From Fratercula arctica (taxonomy: Eukaryota; Chordata; Aves; Charadriiformes; Alcidae), in assembly GCA_947846985.1 (NCBI GenBank), contig CANTUZ010000010.1, positions 22,739,095-22,803,094 on the forward strand: DNA of 64,000 bases, in the 5' to 3' direction. The translations under genes and the position numbers were made by a program. The notes beneath the pieces were generated by a model. The model was not told where the DNA came from, searched no databases, and saw only the letters and a list, made by a program, of their open reading frames with translations. This document shows, piece by piece, positions 1 to 15,400 of this stretch. The first letter of the stretch is position 1; each line of letters starts with the position of its first letter.

Positions 1-290
1 AAACTAGAGGAACCGTTATGTCTTCTGTTTCTTCTGCAGTGTTTGTAGCTGCATGCTTTTTTCTTTTAATGCTATTACAAAATGCTTCTTGCAGATACCA
101 GTGGATTGAAGGTGTAACGCAGGTATTAGAGTTGAAAAGAAGAGCATAAAGTCTGCTGTGTTCTCTTTACTGTAGTTATGTTGCTTTTTTAGCTGGCAAA
201 ACTTTTGTAAGGCATATTTTAAAAAAAATAATTACAGAATATTTGGAAAGCAATACCTGTAATAGATGCTTACACTTGTTTCCTATGCAG
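1..290 (+). other. TM9SF3: TM9SF3 intron, 3' end
   Basis: AT-rich intron ending in a pyrimidine-rich tract and CAG at 288-290. The exon before it lies outside the window. I see no other feature. Confidence 0.85.
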
Positions 291-451
291 GTATTGTTGG
301 AGAAGCAGATGAAAACGGTGAAGATTATTACCTCTGGACTTATAAGAAACTTGAAATCGGTTACAATGGGAATAGAATTGTAGATGTCAATCTGACCAGT
401 GAAGGAAAGGTGAAATTGGTACCAAACACAAAAATCCAGATGTCATATTCA
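291..451 (+). CDS. TM9SF3: TM9SF3 exon A: end of luminal domain (residues about 141-194)
   Basis: The acceptor is TATGCAG at 284-290 and the donor is GTAAGT at 452. The first two bases complete a Gly codon begun in the upstream exon. The exon encodes [20 protein letters not shown] and continues to KIQMSYS. This is soluble luminal sequence with an Asn-Leu-Thr sequon, a possible glycosylation site. It is the first coding exon in the window, probably exon 4 of 15 if the human structure holds. Confidence 0.97.
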
Positions 452-3400
452 GTAAGTAATTTGGTGATGCATCTGTAATAAGAAATTCTATATGGTGAAA
501 TAGCTCAACAATAGGTACTTGTGTACCTACAACTATATTAGAGGAAGGTGCATTTTCACTACTTCAAATATTATTTTTTTTCATTACTGAAGAACCTTGA
601 TAGGTTTATTAAGAATAAATGTAAAATGATGATTTTTTTAAACACTTCAAGCAAACTGAAGCTTCTATAATCTGCAGAAAAGTGTTTTGGTGGGAAAGGA
701 AGGTGTCCCAAAAGTTATGGAGACAAGAAGTATAGAGGACCCCCCAGTAGCTACACATTTTCTTAGTGTTTGGAGGTCTGATATTGCATCATAGATTTGA
801 ACTGGATTTTGAGCTAGGACCAAAACCCACTGTAAGCCTTCAGACTGTGCAAACAGTATCAAAGCTTATTTTGTTTTCGCAATTCCAGTAGAAAGGTTTC
901 CTCTGAAGCCCTCTGCTATTATATTGAATTGCTAAATGATAAAAGGTAATGTGTAAACAGTGTTTGCTGATCTGAGATAACAAATTGAATTTTTCAGTTT
1001 TCCTCCTTATTTATTTGATGTTACTTAAACGTGTAATGGCTCACTTCTCATGTTCACCATATTTGTATACTGAGACTAGTTCTTAATGCATTGCTTTTCT
1101 ACAGTGTGTTAGCAGTAGGTGTCAGCATAAGATTTTACTTCAAAGGATATTCTTGCCACTATTACGTTTGTCTTGTGCTGAGTAAGTTGTATAGTTTGAA
1201 GTGCAGGTAATTGTGTTTTGTATATGCTTCCTAGAATTATGTTTACACTAATCTTCCTATTTCTACTGCAAAACTGAGAGTAGAAATTCTGAAACTTTCT
1301 ATTTCAAATTCCACCAGCATTTTGAAGTCCATTTGCTCTCTGAATTTTGAAGTGGACGGCACTGACTAGCCGCCAGTAATGAAAATAACATTAGATGTTC
1401 CCTTAAAATACTTTTTAGTGTACAGCACTTAAGACTGACGTATGCAATTCTGTTGGTATCACTGGGCAATTGCTGGGCTGGTGTGTATGTGGTGTTTAAT
1501 TCACAGATTGTCTCTGGTGGATTTGTTCTAAGCAGCGCTTCTTAGCGACAGATGCTCTAACAAGAAATGTGTCTGCTTAAAACAATGTTGAAAGCTATTA
1601 ATGTTTAGAGCTACTAATCATGAACAAGGTTGTAATTAGAACTGAAGAACATTAGTATCAAACCTCAAGGTGAGTAATACTTGAGTCTTGGGGTTTTTAA
1701 TCTGTCTCAGGACTGTGATGAGTGATAGGGGTATTCAATCTGCATTTATATGCTTTCTTCTATATTGAATAAGAGAACATCTGTTGGAAAGGATAGTTCC
1801 TTGTGTATTTTAAAAAGATATGCACAAGGGGCTGTATTTGTTTCAAGATCACTAACAATCCTGATATTTCTTAATCTTGGCATATTTTTGAAAAAAAATT
1901 AGTGTATATTTGTTTAATTTCTGAAATAGTATTTAAAAATTAAAATGAAAGCGATCTTGCAAAAATTTTGAAAAGTACTTTGTGCTACCATATTAGCACC
2001 ATGTAGTTCATTGGTATGATTAAATCTTCCAAATCCAAAGCAGTCCTATGTGCAGCTAGTGGAGTAACTGATAGGAGTAATATGCCGTCACCCTGTGATA
2101 GTATGGCCATAAACACATACTTTTCCAGCTGGTTTCAGAGTTATTTATTGGCACTTGAAGTGTCTATGTTGCAAAATCCTGTGGTCTTACAGATTTTTCG
2201 GCTGCAGCTTTTAGCTTCTAGCTTTTAAAATTTTAATGTCTGTCTTTTAGGGTTCAGCTTGATCCCTTTTATCCAATTCCCTTCCAGCCAGCTTGTATCT
2301 CAGTTTATGCCCTTTTCTTTCCTACTGGCATCTGTTTTAAATCTGCTTTTATATCTTTTAATTTCCCTCACTTCTGCTAGACTGCATCTTTTTTCTTGGG
2401 CACTGTACTCTGAGAATTTAGGTACAAATAACTTCACTGACTATGGGTGTAAGTGCATGGCAGCAAAACAGATCTCAGCTGCCCTCGGGGGAGCAGAAGT
2501 AGAGGGTGCTGTCATCCCTCAGTGAGCACTCTGGTAACGTTCTCCACAAGCCTCTTTTCCTACAACGCAGCACATGGAAATGTTGAGAAAAGGGAGCGCG
2601 CTGTCAGCAAAATAAAATCTTTGGAAAAATTCCGCTGCTTTCTAGTACATCATTCTTGCACATATTTTAACATGCTTTCTTTCTCTAACCTTTGTTCTGA
2701 AATCTTGGGCAAATTTGGGAGGATTGCTGCATCGTTTTATAAGTATCCACTGTGTGGAAAAAAAAAAAAAACATTGTCTTTGAATTATTAGTTTGACAAA
2801 ACTGAGGTCATTTGATGGATTTTGGTTTTGGGACCTTCAGCATGAGTATCTTTATGAGCTGCTCCTATAATCATTAAAAGGGTTTGTTGTATTTGGCAAC
2901 TAGAAGTTTGTATCTTTGGTTAGCCTTGCAGAGACAGTGAGCGCTGAGGCAGTGCAACACTGATTCTTCTTGTTCTTAAACATAAGCATAGACAAGATCA
3001 GATCCACGAGCCAAGGTGGACGATTTTCATTCTGTCTGACCTGTAGATACCAGTCTTTAAGAACATCAGTCCATTGTTTTTGCCAAAACCTAAATTTGTA
3101 TTGAAGAAAACATCTGAAGTGGATAATCTTTAAAATGTGTTTTGGGTTTTTGCATGTGAGTATAGCTGAACATATTATAATGAGCTTTTCAAGTGTAAAT
3201 TTTTCTCTCTTTAGGTGAAATGGAAGAAATCAGATGTGAAGTTTGAAGACCGATTTGACAAGTATCTTGACCCATCTTTCTTTCAGCACAGAGTATGTAT
3301 TGTTCTAAGACAACCTTACAAAATACCCCTTCAAAATGGTTGCTTTAGTTCAGAAGATGTCATGGAATTTTTGGATGACATCTTTGAAGTTTTGGATGCC

Positions 3401-6400
3401 TCAGGTGTTCTGGGACAATGAACAGGCAGGTCTAGAACTGTAGGTTTTAAGTGATAGTTCTGTTGCTCAAATAGGATGGCTCCAGTTTTTTAGAGCGCTT
3501 CAGTAAATGTGCGGGCAAGCTTCAAGCCTGCAGCAAATACAAGGCAGTTCAAGAAAATATTGGAAGCAATGAAGTTTCAGGACGCAACTGTAGGACTTGT
3601 TAGCTGGATCATGTTAGCTGGTCATAGGTATGCTTTTTACTGAAGTAAACGCAAAGCAAAAAGCATTAGCAATATCAGTTGTGATGGTTTAAACCTGTGG
3701 TTGTTATCTCCTTAAGGGTAGCATACTGAGCTATACTACTTTCTGAAATTAGAGGGTTTGGATTCTGTTTGGAGCTTGGTGAAAGCCAGATGTGCTTGTC
3801 AGAGGGCAAAATAATGCTGCTCGCATTTTGGTCTTACGCAAAGCAATGGTTCCTTTGGTTTTCTGGCTGTGAACATCTCTTTTATTACTTAAACCTCTTC
3901 TCTAGGAAGGCAGCAGTACCTTGTGTTGCCTTTCCTTTACCAAGGGAGCATGTGCAGCCAGTTGTTTGAACTTTGCTGATGCTTAACTAAGCTGCGATAA
4001 CTTTGTCATGAGCAAGTTTGACTGTTGAAAAGCTTTGTGTGTGGCGTTTCACAGTCCAGTTTTAGTGGGACTTTCTACAAATGTAGTGTTATTTACAATA
4101 TGGGTTTGTTGTTACTTAGCTAGCGCTGACAAGCTGTCCTGCTAGGCAACGATTTATCCTTATTGGAACAAATTCGAAACACGTTTACAGTTCTAAACCG
4201 TAGGGATGTGTTTTCTTTTTGTAGATTCACTGGTTTTCAATTTTCAATTCTTTTATGATGGTGATCTTTCTGGTTGGCCTAGTGTCTATGATATTAATGA
4301 GAACTTTGCGAAAAGATTATGCGAGATACAGCAAGGAGGAAGAAATGGATGATATGGTAAGATCTGCACTCATGCTTTTTAAAATCTTTTTTTTTAAGGT
4401 TTATTGTTTTCATACATTCATTGTGTTAGCAGCTCTGAATGGCTTTCTTCAATTGGAAAGAGAACTGCCATATGTGTGTCTTGAAAGCATTACTGGTTTT
4501 CTTTATAACATGCTCCTAGATTGCAACACAGAATTCTGTCTGTAGTCACTGTATTAATGTTCATATCCACACTTAGGTTAAACTAGGTCTGTTCTGAGTG
4601 TGTAACAGAAGCCTGTGTATACTCCTGAGCACTTCAGAGGATTTTAGAGACAAGGAGGGAATCTGATACTTTTTACTACATCATACATTCAGTTAGTAAT
4701 TGTCTTCATAAGCATCTGAAAAGTAAACTTTTCTCCAAGATTTGATGCATTCAGGAGAGAAGACATACTTGCACTTGGAGTTGCTTTAATAAATCAAGCC
4801 TTTAATTTATGCCTACTTCGTGTGTTTGTCATTAATTGTCATGACTAGACTCAAATTTTTTGTTGTTATTCCTAGGACAGAGATCTGGGTGATGAGTATG
4901 GGTGGAAGCAGGTCCATGGAGATGTTTTTAGACCATCCAGTCATCCTCTAATATTTTCATCGCTTATTGGTTCTGGCTGTCAAATTTTTGCTGTGTCTCT
5001 TATAGTCATTGTTGTTGCAATGATAGAAGATTTATACACGGAGTAAGTATAGTTGTGCCGTGCCTTCCACATATAAATGCTTAAATGATCAAAATAATTA
5101 CAAAAATGAATGTTCTAACTGGCCTGGAAGAAAAATGTTTGAGAGCCTTTATTCTTTCTTTAGATGAGATGTAGTATTCAGAAGGGCTGTTTTAAGTTGT
5201 AATGAAACTTTGTCCTACTCTTACCATATGTGTTGGTCTCCTTTAATTTTACTCTTTTAATGCTTGCTTTTTACTTGATTTGTTATGAAACTATTTTGTT
5301 GTTTTGCAGCATCACAGATAGATTATATGGGAAATTAATGATAAAAGGTACATATTTAACTCCTGGTTTCATCTGGAGTGACAAGATATTACTTTCTTAC
5401 CTGTTTTCCCTGCCATGTCCTCTAAAGGCTGAAATAGGAGTGTGCTGTGTTGTGAATAGTCCTGTTTACTGCTGACAGTGCATTAAGCCAGTCTTATCCG
5501 CAAGTCTTCTCAGGAATGAAGGTTTAATTTCCTATGTTATTTCAAATAGGTACTGCACAGCCTGTGTTCCATGTAAAACCTCTAGCAGTAGGTGGGCTGT
5601 GGTCCTGGCTGGATAGAATTAATTTAAAATAAACAAATAGTACTCAAGTTTAACACACTACTTGCAGTTCACCTAGTTCTCTTCCTTTAGCTTTTACTTG
5701 CTTGACATTTTTGCTGTCCTGGATAGGTTTCATCTGTTTCTGTAGTGATCATATTTTGGATACTGGAAGGATTTATTTTTTTTTTTACAAGTGCTTTGTT
5801 TTAAGCAATGAGTAAAACTTCAGATGTCTGTTCTATTTTCCCTTGAATATCACCTGTTGATTTTAAGAAGGTGTAATACTTCTAATGTGCCACTAGAGAG
5901 AACTCTTGGTTTTGAATTTAGTGGCCTTTTATTGCTGTGTTTAAAAAGCCATTCTGTAGTACCAGTATCTGGGCATATTTTCGGTTTTTGTATGGTGTCA
6001 TTCCCCCCTTGTGCCCCATGATTACATTTCTGGCTTGACTTACATACACATTTTTAATTGTACAGCATGTCAGCCCTTTAAGGGAGGGAATGAAAGCACT
6101 TCAGAATGTTTGTGCACTGTAGGGAAGCTGTAAGTTCGTAATGGCAATTGTAGAATGTGCCAGAACAGTAATTTTTAAAACTATATGTGCACTTAGTCTT
6201 TTATTGCAGTAGACCTTTATATCACTCTCAAAGTGAATTTAATTCTGGATGTGTAACAGAACAATTGACCAAATCTGGAGCAGGCAATTCTTATGTTTAG
6301 GAAAATAGTGATGTGAGTGAAACAGGCTCTAAATCAAAATTACCAGAATGATTCTTCAGGTCTGTTAAAACTCTTAAGGATCATGCAGCTGATGCCAACT

Positions 6401-9400
6401 AAAAGTCTCTCAGGGAAATTTGGTCACGTTAGCTATTAATTTATTAATACTGGTTTGTGTTTCGAGAAGCTTTTCCATTAGAATATTTGAAATGTGAGTA
6501 AGCTCAAGAATAAGAAATTTTGAGAAATTTTATATGAACACGTTTGTCATTTTACTGGTAACTTGCATTTACACATGTCACTTCAGACTGTGCATGGTCT
6601 TCTGGGGTTTTGCATATGTTTCAAAATTGTCTTAAATTAGGAGAAGTTAAAATTGGTTTCTGTCTAACCAGTAGCTTTCTAAAATGGAACTATTGCTTAT
6701 TTTTTTTTTAAGAAACAAATGTTAGCATAACACTCCCTTAGTGTTTGTGACCAGCAGGTATGTTCGCTTAGTTCAATCCATGCAGTCATGGAAGCTGGTT
6801 GTACTAAAGATTACTTCTGTGATTAGGGCAGGCATCCAGTAATGGTCCATGAAAAGTCAAAATGCCAAGAGTCTGGAATCTCTCAGAATAACTAATTTGA
6901 AGAAAATACAGCAAACTGGCTGAAAACATTCTACTGCTTTTTGCTATTGAAGAGTAGCAAAGGGACTTGGGAAAGCAGCTCTACTCGTGAATAACATTTA
7001 TATTTTGCTATTCTTAGACATGATTTTTAAAAATGTCTTTGGAGATGGCTTTTGTGATTTAAAATTGTTAGCTTTGCCTGTAAAATTTCAGAAAAATTAT
7101 GCCAAAGGGAGTACTCCAACATTTAATGAGGTGATAATTTAAAAATGAATAAACTCTTCTGATCAGACTACTCCATGCTGATTTGTGGCTTCATTACAGT
7201 ATTTATAGTTTCTAAATCATATTTTCTAATCTTCTGTAAGATGAACACTTTTGATCTTAAGAATTAATTTCTGAGGGATGGCAGAAACATCGTTCACAAT
7301 TGTAGTATATTTTCGTTAATATTGGCCTTTCTATTAAGAAAAAAGGACCTTTTATCTGTAGTAGTTGAATCTTACATTTAACATATGTCATAGAAATAGT
7401 TCAGTTCTTTATACACAAGGTACACACATCCAAAGGTCAGAGTATTTTGATCAGAGGTGAGACTTTGTACTCCAGTGAAAATAAATGCAGGTTAGAAAAG
7501 AATGTAATATTTCGGAACTCTTTTTCCTGGGTTGAATTAGACTTGGCCAGAAGCTTTGGATACAAACCATTCTTATTCTCATGCAGGTTCTACAATTTAA
7601 GCACTTCCAAATTTTTACATTACCTAAAAATAGTAAATAACTGCTTTTGCTAAATGTATGTGTTTTACTATAATCTTTTGCTCTAATACTCTTTGTTTTT
7701 CTATTTGTTTTACCAAAAAAAAAATCACTTCTTGTAGGAGAGGATCAATGCTTAGTACAGCTATATTTGTTTATGCTGCAACATCGCCAGTGAATGGATA
7801 TTTTGGAGGAAGCCTTTATGCTAGACAAGGAGGTAAATTGCTTTTGTGTTTCAGCATTTTCATTACGTTGTTATATTGAGAAGTTCTTATTTTCTGATTT
7901 GCACCGAGATAGAAGTGTCCTCATGGAGTTAGGCTATTCAGATGGAATCCATTAAATTCCTAATAAACAAAATATTTTGAGTATATTTAACCTCCATATT
8001 ATTTCCTATTCACTATTGGCTACATTTTCTAACTAAAGATAGCTGAAGTCTTTGGTTAATTTAAAAGTAATAAGAGCTAAGGAACTGTTAACAGTTGTAT
8101 CTTATTAATTGCTGCTTATACTCTTGTAGATAATCGTTTGGCTCATGGAGTCCAGAGAGTGTAATAGTCTTTCCCTCTTTTGTAGCGCGCTGTTAAACAG
8201 CTTATGTCATCTTCTCCAGATGACTCCTACATAGCCCTCACCTATAGGTACCAGGGGGGGATTATGTTTACTAACACGGAAAGAATGACTATGCAGTACT
8301 TACTAGACCATTAACTGTGGATGGGGGAAACTGTTCATAGCATCTTTTAAAGAAGGTTATTCTACTTTCCGGTATGTGCTCTGCTTTATACTTAGCAAAT
8401 TCAAAATGAATATCAGTAGAGAGCAGAAGCCTGATGAAATTGACATAACAGATTTGGACAGGCTGTCTTCTAGTGCTCTCCACTCTGCCTCTGAATTATG
8501 AACAATTAACATCCTTGCAGTCCACTAGCTTCATCCATTCCCTATGCTGCAATGAAAGAGTAATCAATATCTATTATCTTCTACAATGCTTTAGCAAAAA
8601 TAATTCTGGTAAGTTTGTAAAAGAAAATTTGTATCTTTTTAGCATGACATACTTGTTAATATTCAGTCTCAACTGCACTCTAATCTACTCTGAGTTTGGA
8701 GGTTTGATGTTTAATTTCATGTGGCTTGTGTATAAACCTAGTGATTTGGAGAAAAACAGATCCAGGTAAAAAGGGGTTGCTTTTCTAAAATGTACCCTGC
8801 TGTAGAGTTCAGCCAGATTTGCATTTTTTCCTACATATCAAACATGTATTGGAACATGAAATGCTAACTATGTTGGCTCATCATGGTGAAAATACATATA
8901 ATGGTCTTGAAAAGCATATGCTAGTTTTCTGACTTTTTTTATTTAGTGCGTATTACAGATGCATCTATGGTGTATTGAATTTAAATATAGACAGTATTTA
9001 AGAGCACAGAAAGTAAAGGGAATACAGACAGTGAAAATTCTTATGGTATTGCCCAAGAGGGTTTTTTTGAGCTCCTCAGGGAGCTCTGAACTTGGTAGTA
9101 ACTGCTAACAAGTGTTGCTGTTATCTTTATGCCTGGGGTTTAGAAATTGCTTTCCTTCTACCTTTTCTGCTGTTGAAGATGTCTGAGTTCAATTTTGCTG
9201 CATATTAAATGCTGTGGCAATCTGCTTTATACCAGGGATAGCCAGTTCCTTAAACGCGTCCTAAATGTATGGAGTCAGCTTAGTTGGGTCAAGACAACCT
9301 GGAGCAGGTGCTGCCTAAAAGCAGCTGTGGTGCTGAGCGCTCCTGTGCTCTTGGGGTGTCAGCAGGCTCTGCACGGGGCCAGCTCTGCTATTGCTGTCTC

Positions 9401-12400
9401 TACTAATCTGCAGCTTACATATACACTTATGTTTCATACCCCGGTTTCTTTGGCCAGCTTAGTCAACATAAGCTGTTCTTCAGCCGAAATGTTCTCATGC
9501 TGTATCCCTTTTCCTGTCTTTTCACCTGGCCTAATAAATTGATTAATGTGCTGCATCTTGTGAGTTGCCAGGAGTCATATGAAACCGTTAATTGACTCTT
9601 GGCTCTTGTATCGATGCAGTATGTTGTTACTTATTACTTTCACCTTTTGGGGGAGAAGTAGCCAAATACAATGTCAGTAAGCTCTCCAAAATTTAGGTAT
9701 TTTGTTTAAAAAGTTATATCTCACCAGTCCCGTTGGAATGTCCCTTCTTACAGGAAGGCGATGGATAAAGCAGATGTTCATTGGAGCTTTCCTTATTCCA
9801 GCAATGGTGTGTGGAACTGCCTTCTTCATTAACTTCATTGCCATCTATTATCATGCTTCAAGAGCTATACCCTTTGGAACCATGGTGAGTCATTTTACTG
9901 GAGAATTGAAACACCACTGCAGACACAGGAAAAACTATGTTTTAGTCTAAATGCAATTTAGCTTCCTAGTTAGAAATATGTTCTGGGAGGTTTTTAAGGT
10001 GCTTCAAGTATAATTCGTTTTAATCACAATAGCAACAGCCGCTGGATGCCAGCAAGTCTTCTCTCTGCTTAAAATGGCACCTCTGCTTTGTATTCAGGCG
10101 TGGTGTTAGTACAACATGGGAAGTTAGCAACTTGAATTTTCTTCTGGATGGCCAATGCAAACTGGTTATAAGCTAAAATGCAATACAAAAAGATTCCAAG
10201 TAAAAGCTATTTCCAAATCATTGCAGTCAAGCAGAAAAAATAAAAATAAAAGATCAACTAACAATATGAGATGAGAAGTCCTGAGGAGGTCTGGCTTTAT
10301 GAAAATGTGTCACTGTTTTCACTTTGTGGAGTGGTATTTAGTATCCAGTTATGGTCTTGTGTCTGTGTACTAACCATGTCATTTGAAAAACAATGCTGGT
10401 TGGATTACTTTCTCATTTAATCATGATGACTTCTCTTGTTTCTCGTGGCTTTTGTCAGGATTTTGTTTGTTGTCACAGCCCTTTTGAGCAACCTCAAATA
10501 ACCCTGTGGATACAATGTAGGAAATAATCACTTGGCACTTTGGCAGAATTTCTGTTTGCACTTGCAAGGGGGATTATTTGAGAGCAGAATTCTTTGAAAT
10601 ATGCTCCGTAAAATTGCTTTTTTTTTTAATTTTATGCATTAGCACTGTTAACTTAAAAAATATCTTAATACAGGAAGGCTTGTTTTCTTTTCTTGAGATG
10701 TAACCTTTTTTTATAGCTCCCTTCTTTGCATGTTAGTTTTTGTGATATGATAAATTGTTCAGTCTAGTCAGAGATGTTTGAGTAGCCTTGGATTTCTTCT
10801 TAGTTTAAATCTACCACAAAATGAAGTTTAGTATCACAAATTCTGTCTTATAAATTGTATTATTTGGGATATAATCAAATTCAGTATGTGACTGGAAATA
10901 CTTATTAAGAACACATTGTTAATGAATCTAGTAGAAGTCATAAATGGAAATAAGAGAGACAATGTCTTTCAATAATTTTTTACTGATGGAGGAGTCATTA
11001 CTTTACATGTACATTGTTGGTTCTAGTCACTTCCTTATTAGTATTTTCAATGCATGCCTAAATACCAAATTTTCAAATTGAATTAGTTGTTATAAAACTA
11101 CTAAATCTAATATGGAGCTGAACATGTTTGTAAACTGACTTAATTTTCCTGTTTTTCTTCTTCAAGAAATTAGATTAAAATTCTGTCTCTGGATATGTTT
11201 GTATTAGTTGGTCAGTGCTGCAAAGGAATATTGTATTGGTTTTTCTTTCCGAAGCTAGTAGCCATATAGAATACTGTCAGAAAAGTTTACAACCTTGATA
11301 TGTGCAAAGAGGCCCTGTTTTACTGCTGAGCAAGCATTTATGATGTTATATTTGTCACTTGTATTGCCATTTGGAGGTCAGGAATGCTGAGGGAAGGGAA
11401 TTCTACCTGTGCTGAAGTTTGTCTTGTAAATCTGTTCAGCTGATTTGTATTTTAAGACCATGGAAACATGTACATGCAAAAGCAAATGGGAATATAAATC
11501 TTCAGGGGTCACTTAATCAGGGTGTTAGGACTCTTTATACACAGTGATTTTAATGATCTCAAGGTTTTATGAACGTGTCTGAATCATTATGACTGTGGCA
11601 ATAAAACTTCAGTGGAGTTAGCAGACTTTTAGTAGGAGCAGGTTATGAATCGGAAACTTCATCAGAATAAGAAATGCTCTAATGACTTCAAATCAACTAA
11701 TGAAGTGGTTTGCAGAAGGAAATGAAAATTGTTTGAAATGACTGTGTTATGCTTCAGGTTGGAGTTGCCAGGAAGCCCTCTGGCTTTATGATAAGATACC
11801 TTGTGTCTTTCCACCTTTGTTTTCAATGTAGAGAAACTTCTAGAATTCTTAGTGCAAATGTGCTGCTCCACTTGGGGAAATAAAACCTCTGCCATCTAAA
11901 TGTACTAGAACACAGAAATTACTTACTGGTATGTCTTGAAACCACCCTCCTTGATTTAAATTGGGGCAAGAATCGCCACCTCTTCATGACTACTGTAAAT
12001 CTGGAAGAAGCAGAAAGCGAGTTGCTGACGAGTCTCTGAGCTAAAAGGTTGCTAAGAGACTATGCTTAAATATGACATCCTGTGCTTTCCCAGTTTTTCA
12101 TTGCCACTTCCCAGTGAAGTGCTAGGTAGTCTCCTCTCTGTCACTTAATTCCTCCCTCCAGACAGAATTCTCTATGGAGTGTAGGCAAGGACAGCTGATA
12201 GTGTGAAAGCCAAGACATCCAAGCTAATGCACAGTTGCTGCATCTTTGATGTACCTGGTATCTGCTCTTCCACACTTTGTCTTAAAATGCTCAAATTGAT
12301 TGGGCTCTTGAGGACCTTCGTACACCTGACTGTCATTGCAGTCTGTTTTGAACTTCAAAGCTTCATTCCCCTTGTTATGTCTCATTCCTGATGTGTGGGA

Positions 12401-15400
12401 CCTCCTCGAATATGTGGCAGGGACTGGGAAGATCCAAAGCTTGTTTCTGAAATCATTCTTCGGTCTTGGGACTCTGCCTTTAGCCCTTTTAGTTATACAT
12501 GCAAGTTGTCTACCTATACTGTGACAAACTTTTTGTAGTGAAATATACCATGAGCCTGAACAAAGGCTTAATCTGTTCCCTGGGATATCTTTCAGCTGCC
12601 CTTCCCTTCAAAATGCAATAAAGAATGTGACGGATTTTATTCAAATATGAGAGCTTCTTAAAACTTAATGGTTTAAAGCTTTCAACTCCCTAAGCATATG
12701 AAGGAGATGGAAGTCTGGGTCTTTTCTCTCATCTCTTCGCCTTCATAGGAATGCAGTGGGTACTCTTCAGTTCTTTGTTCTTTTAGAGCCCAAAGCTGAT
12801 TTTTTTGGGGAGTATTTTGTTTATTATTATATCCTGTTACTGGTAAACATAGAGTTCGTCTGAAAGTGTTGTACACCTTGACTTACCTTCTCTTGATTTT
12901 TGTCAGTCTTCTAGGTGTATTTATCAATCATTTATCTATTTTGTTCTGTTTGAAGTATATGCAAAAAACGGAGCATGGAACAAGTAAAATAATTTAAAAT
13001 AATGGCAAGTGAAGTGACCTCTCCATATGCCTTTATGAGGAGTGTAGTGGTAGTTCTGTGCAGAAATACTTACTAAGTAATGCAGAATTTCTAGAGAGTA
13101 CAGCATGATTGAATTTGAAGGGACCATCTTAATTCTGGTATTTCGTAAGTTGTGACTGCTTACGTTGTTCTGTGTGTGATACATTATTTAAAGATTTCCA
13201 TTAAGGCTGCTATGACTAATGTAATATTCTGACTGCAGAATCCATGTAGCTTCTATTAAACTGTTTAAGATGTACCATTTTTGTTTTGTTTGAGCAGTAG
13301 GTTCCTGTGTGGCTAATGTTTCCAGTATGCATTTTTAATGATTTAATTAAATAATGTTACGCACACTGAATTTCTCTTGGGATCAAGATCCTAGTGTTTG
13401 CATCTTTCATACCTTGTTTAAACTAGAAAAAAAAGTGTTTCCTCCAACAGATAGCTTAATCCAGGCTGCAACCATCCCTGACAGCTTTAAGTTGATATGA
13501 GTATTGTCTGCTGCTGAAAAAGGAAGACCTGGTAGCGCTGAAGACTTTCATACCTTGAGCCAGATAAGGAAATACAGTTGGGTAAAAACAGAGAAAATCT
13601 AGTTATATACATTCAACAGGGTGCTTCCTCAGATTGCTTGAAAGTGACTGTGGAACCCTTGGTCAAAAAACTCATTTTTGCTGAAAATAGACACAGCTTA
13701 ATGGTTCTATCTAAATTTTCAATGGTTCGATTTATTACCCAAAGCAGCACCCTAGATGAACAATTTAGTTGTAATAAAATTAATAATACTTTATTTTGAA
13801 GCCTTCTGTTGTTTTCTTATTCTGCATAATGTTTGGGCAGATGACGGGCAGAAAACTGTTCCACCGCACAGATTCAGTAACCTCTATCTGGGGGGGAGAG
13901 TCTCACGTCTGAGAGTGCACTTTTGGTAGCTGACAGGAAAGATCAAGCTGCTGCTTTGACAGTTAATTTTTATTGCTTTTCTCCCTTGTGCATTAAGCAG
14001 TCAAGGCACTGTAGCCTGCCAGTAGCTGTTTAATATTAGATATGCTCATAAAAATTTTAATTATCACCTTTGAATGAAGTTTAATCTACAGTTGTCAGAA
14101 AATATGAAACACATGGCACTAGAACATAAATTATATCCCTCTTGACAATGTTTCCTTTCAAATAAGGAAAACGGAATCCTGCATGTTCAGTCAAGGGCAG
14201 TAGGATATTCTTTCCCCATCAAAACAAAACAAAAAGGGGTTAGAAAGAATGCAGGCTTGGTGAGGTTGATGATCTTTTCTATGGCAACTAAAACCTGCAA
14301 ACTAAATCAGATGCTAGTGTATAAATAAGATATTTTGTACAACAAAAACACAACAGTTAAAATGAAATAGGTATGTTTTAACGTACTGGCTTGGTAGAAA
14401 AACTCATGTAGTTTGTCTTCAGTAATATGGATTATGGAGAGCATGTGCTTATTTGCTTGGTGGAAAACTGGGTTTGTAGATGCAGTAGGTTTGCCTGTTT
14501 GCATCATTTGTGTTTTCTGAAGTGGTAGTTAAAACTGTTCTCTGAATTTCTCTTGGCTGATGTTACAGTAATAATTCTCTTAAAAGGCTCATTAAGACCT
14601 AACTTTCTTATCTCTGCCTGTCATGCAACAGCTATTATTGGGGGTTTGAGGTTTTATTAGTATGTTACCAGTGACCTCTGTAGGAAGGCGCTTCTGCGGG
14701 AGGGCAGAGCAGGTATGTGTATTGATCTGCCTTTGTTTCCTCTTACCATTTGTGATGGTGAAATGGAGGCTGGTAAGTGCCTGAGCTGTTCTCGTCATTG
14801 TAATCTCATTCTCCAAAACATTTGAGGCAGGAGTCTCATAACTTCATCTCTTTCTCAGTTAAGACACTTGGGTACCCTAGTGCCCTCTTTTTGCTTCAGT
14901 TTGGATTTAAACTCTCTAGCTTTAGATATTGCCCAGCCTGCATCATCACTGCCCTTGCCATTTGTGGCAACAGGCAATACCTGTTCGGTTTGGGAGGGAG
15001 CGATGCCTTCACCTCAGATTTGAAATTAAGAGGAACATGCCTGAAAACGCAGAAGCCAGAAAAGACAGAAAAGATGACTGGAGACCAGTCATCTCTTGCA
15101 TCCAGATAAGACTATTACTGCCAAGAACGAAGGAAGTAATTTTCAGCATGCATCAGTCTGAGCAGGTCAACTACCTTGGAGTCAGACAGCAAGTTGAAAG
15201 CAAGAAAGAAGATGCTACTGAGGTCAGCGCAGATTGTGCTGACTATAACTAGCACTGGTTGTGTTGGTCAACCTACCAAGACCAGCAGGTTGCTGACACG
15301 AGGGTGGAGTTATCTCAGAAGACAGAACATTCACATTTTTATCAGCTTGGTCAGCTTATCAGAGACAGATGGGAGTAGAAGGCATTCCTGGGCCTGCAGT

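Noticed and set aside
5311..5348. Exon-like piece in a TM9SF3 intron (TTTTGCAG ... GTACAT)
   Set aside because: It interrupts a junction (Glu320) that rejoins perfectly without it, it has in-frame problems, and it has no counterpart in the conserved protein.
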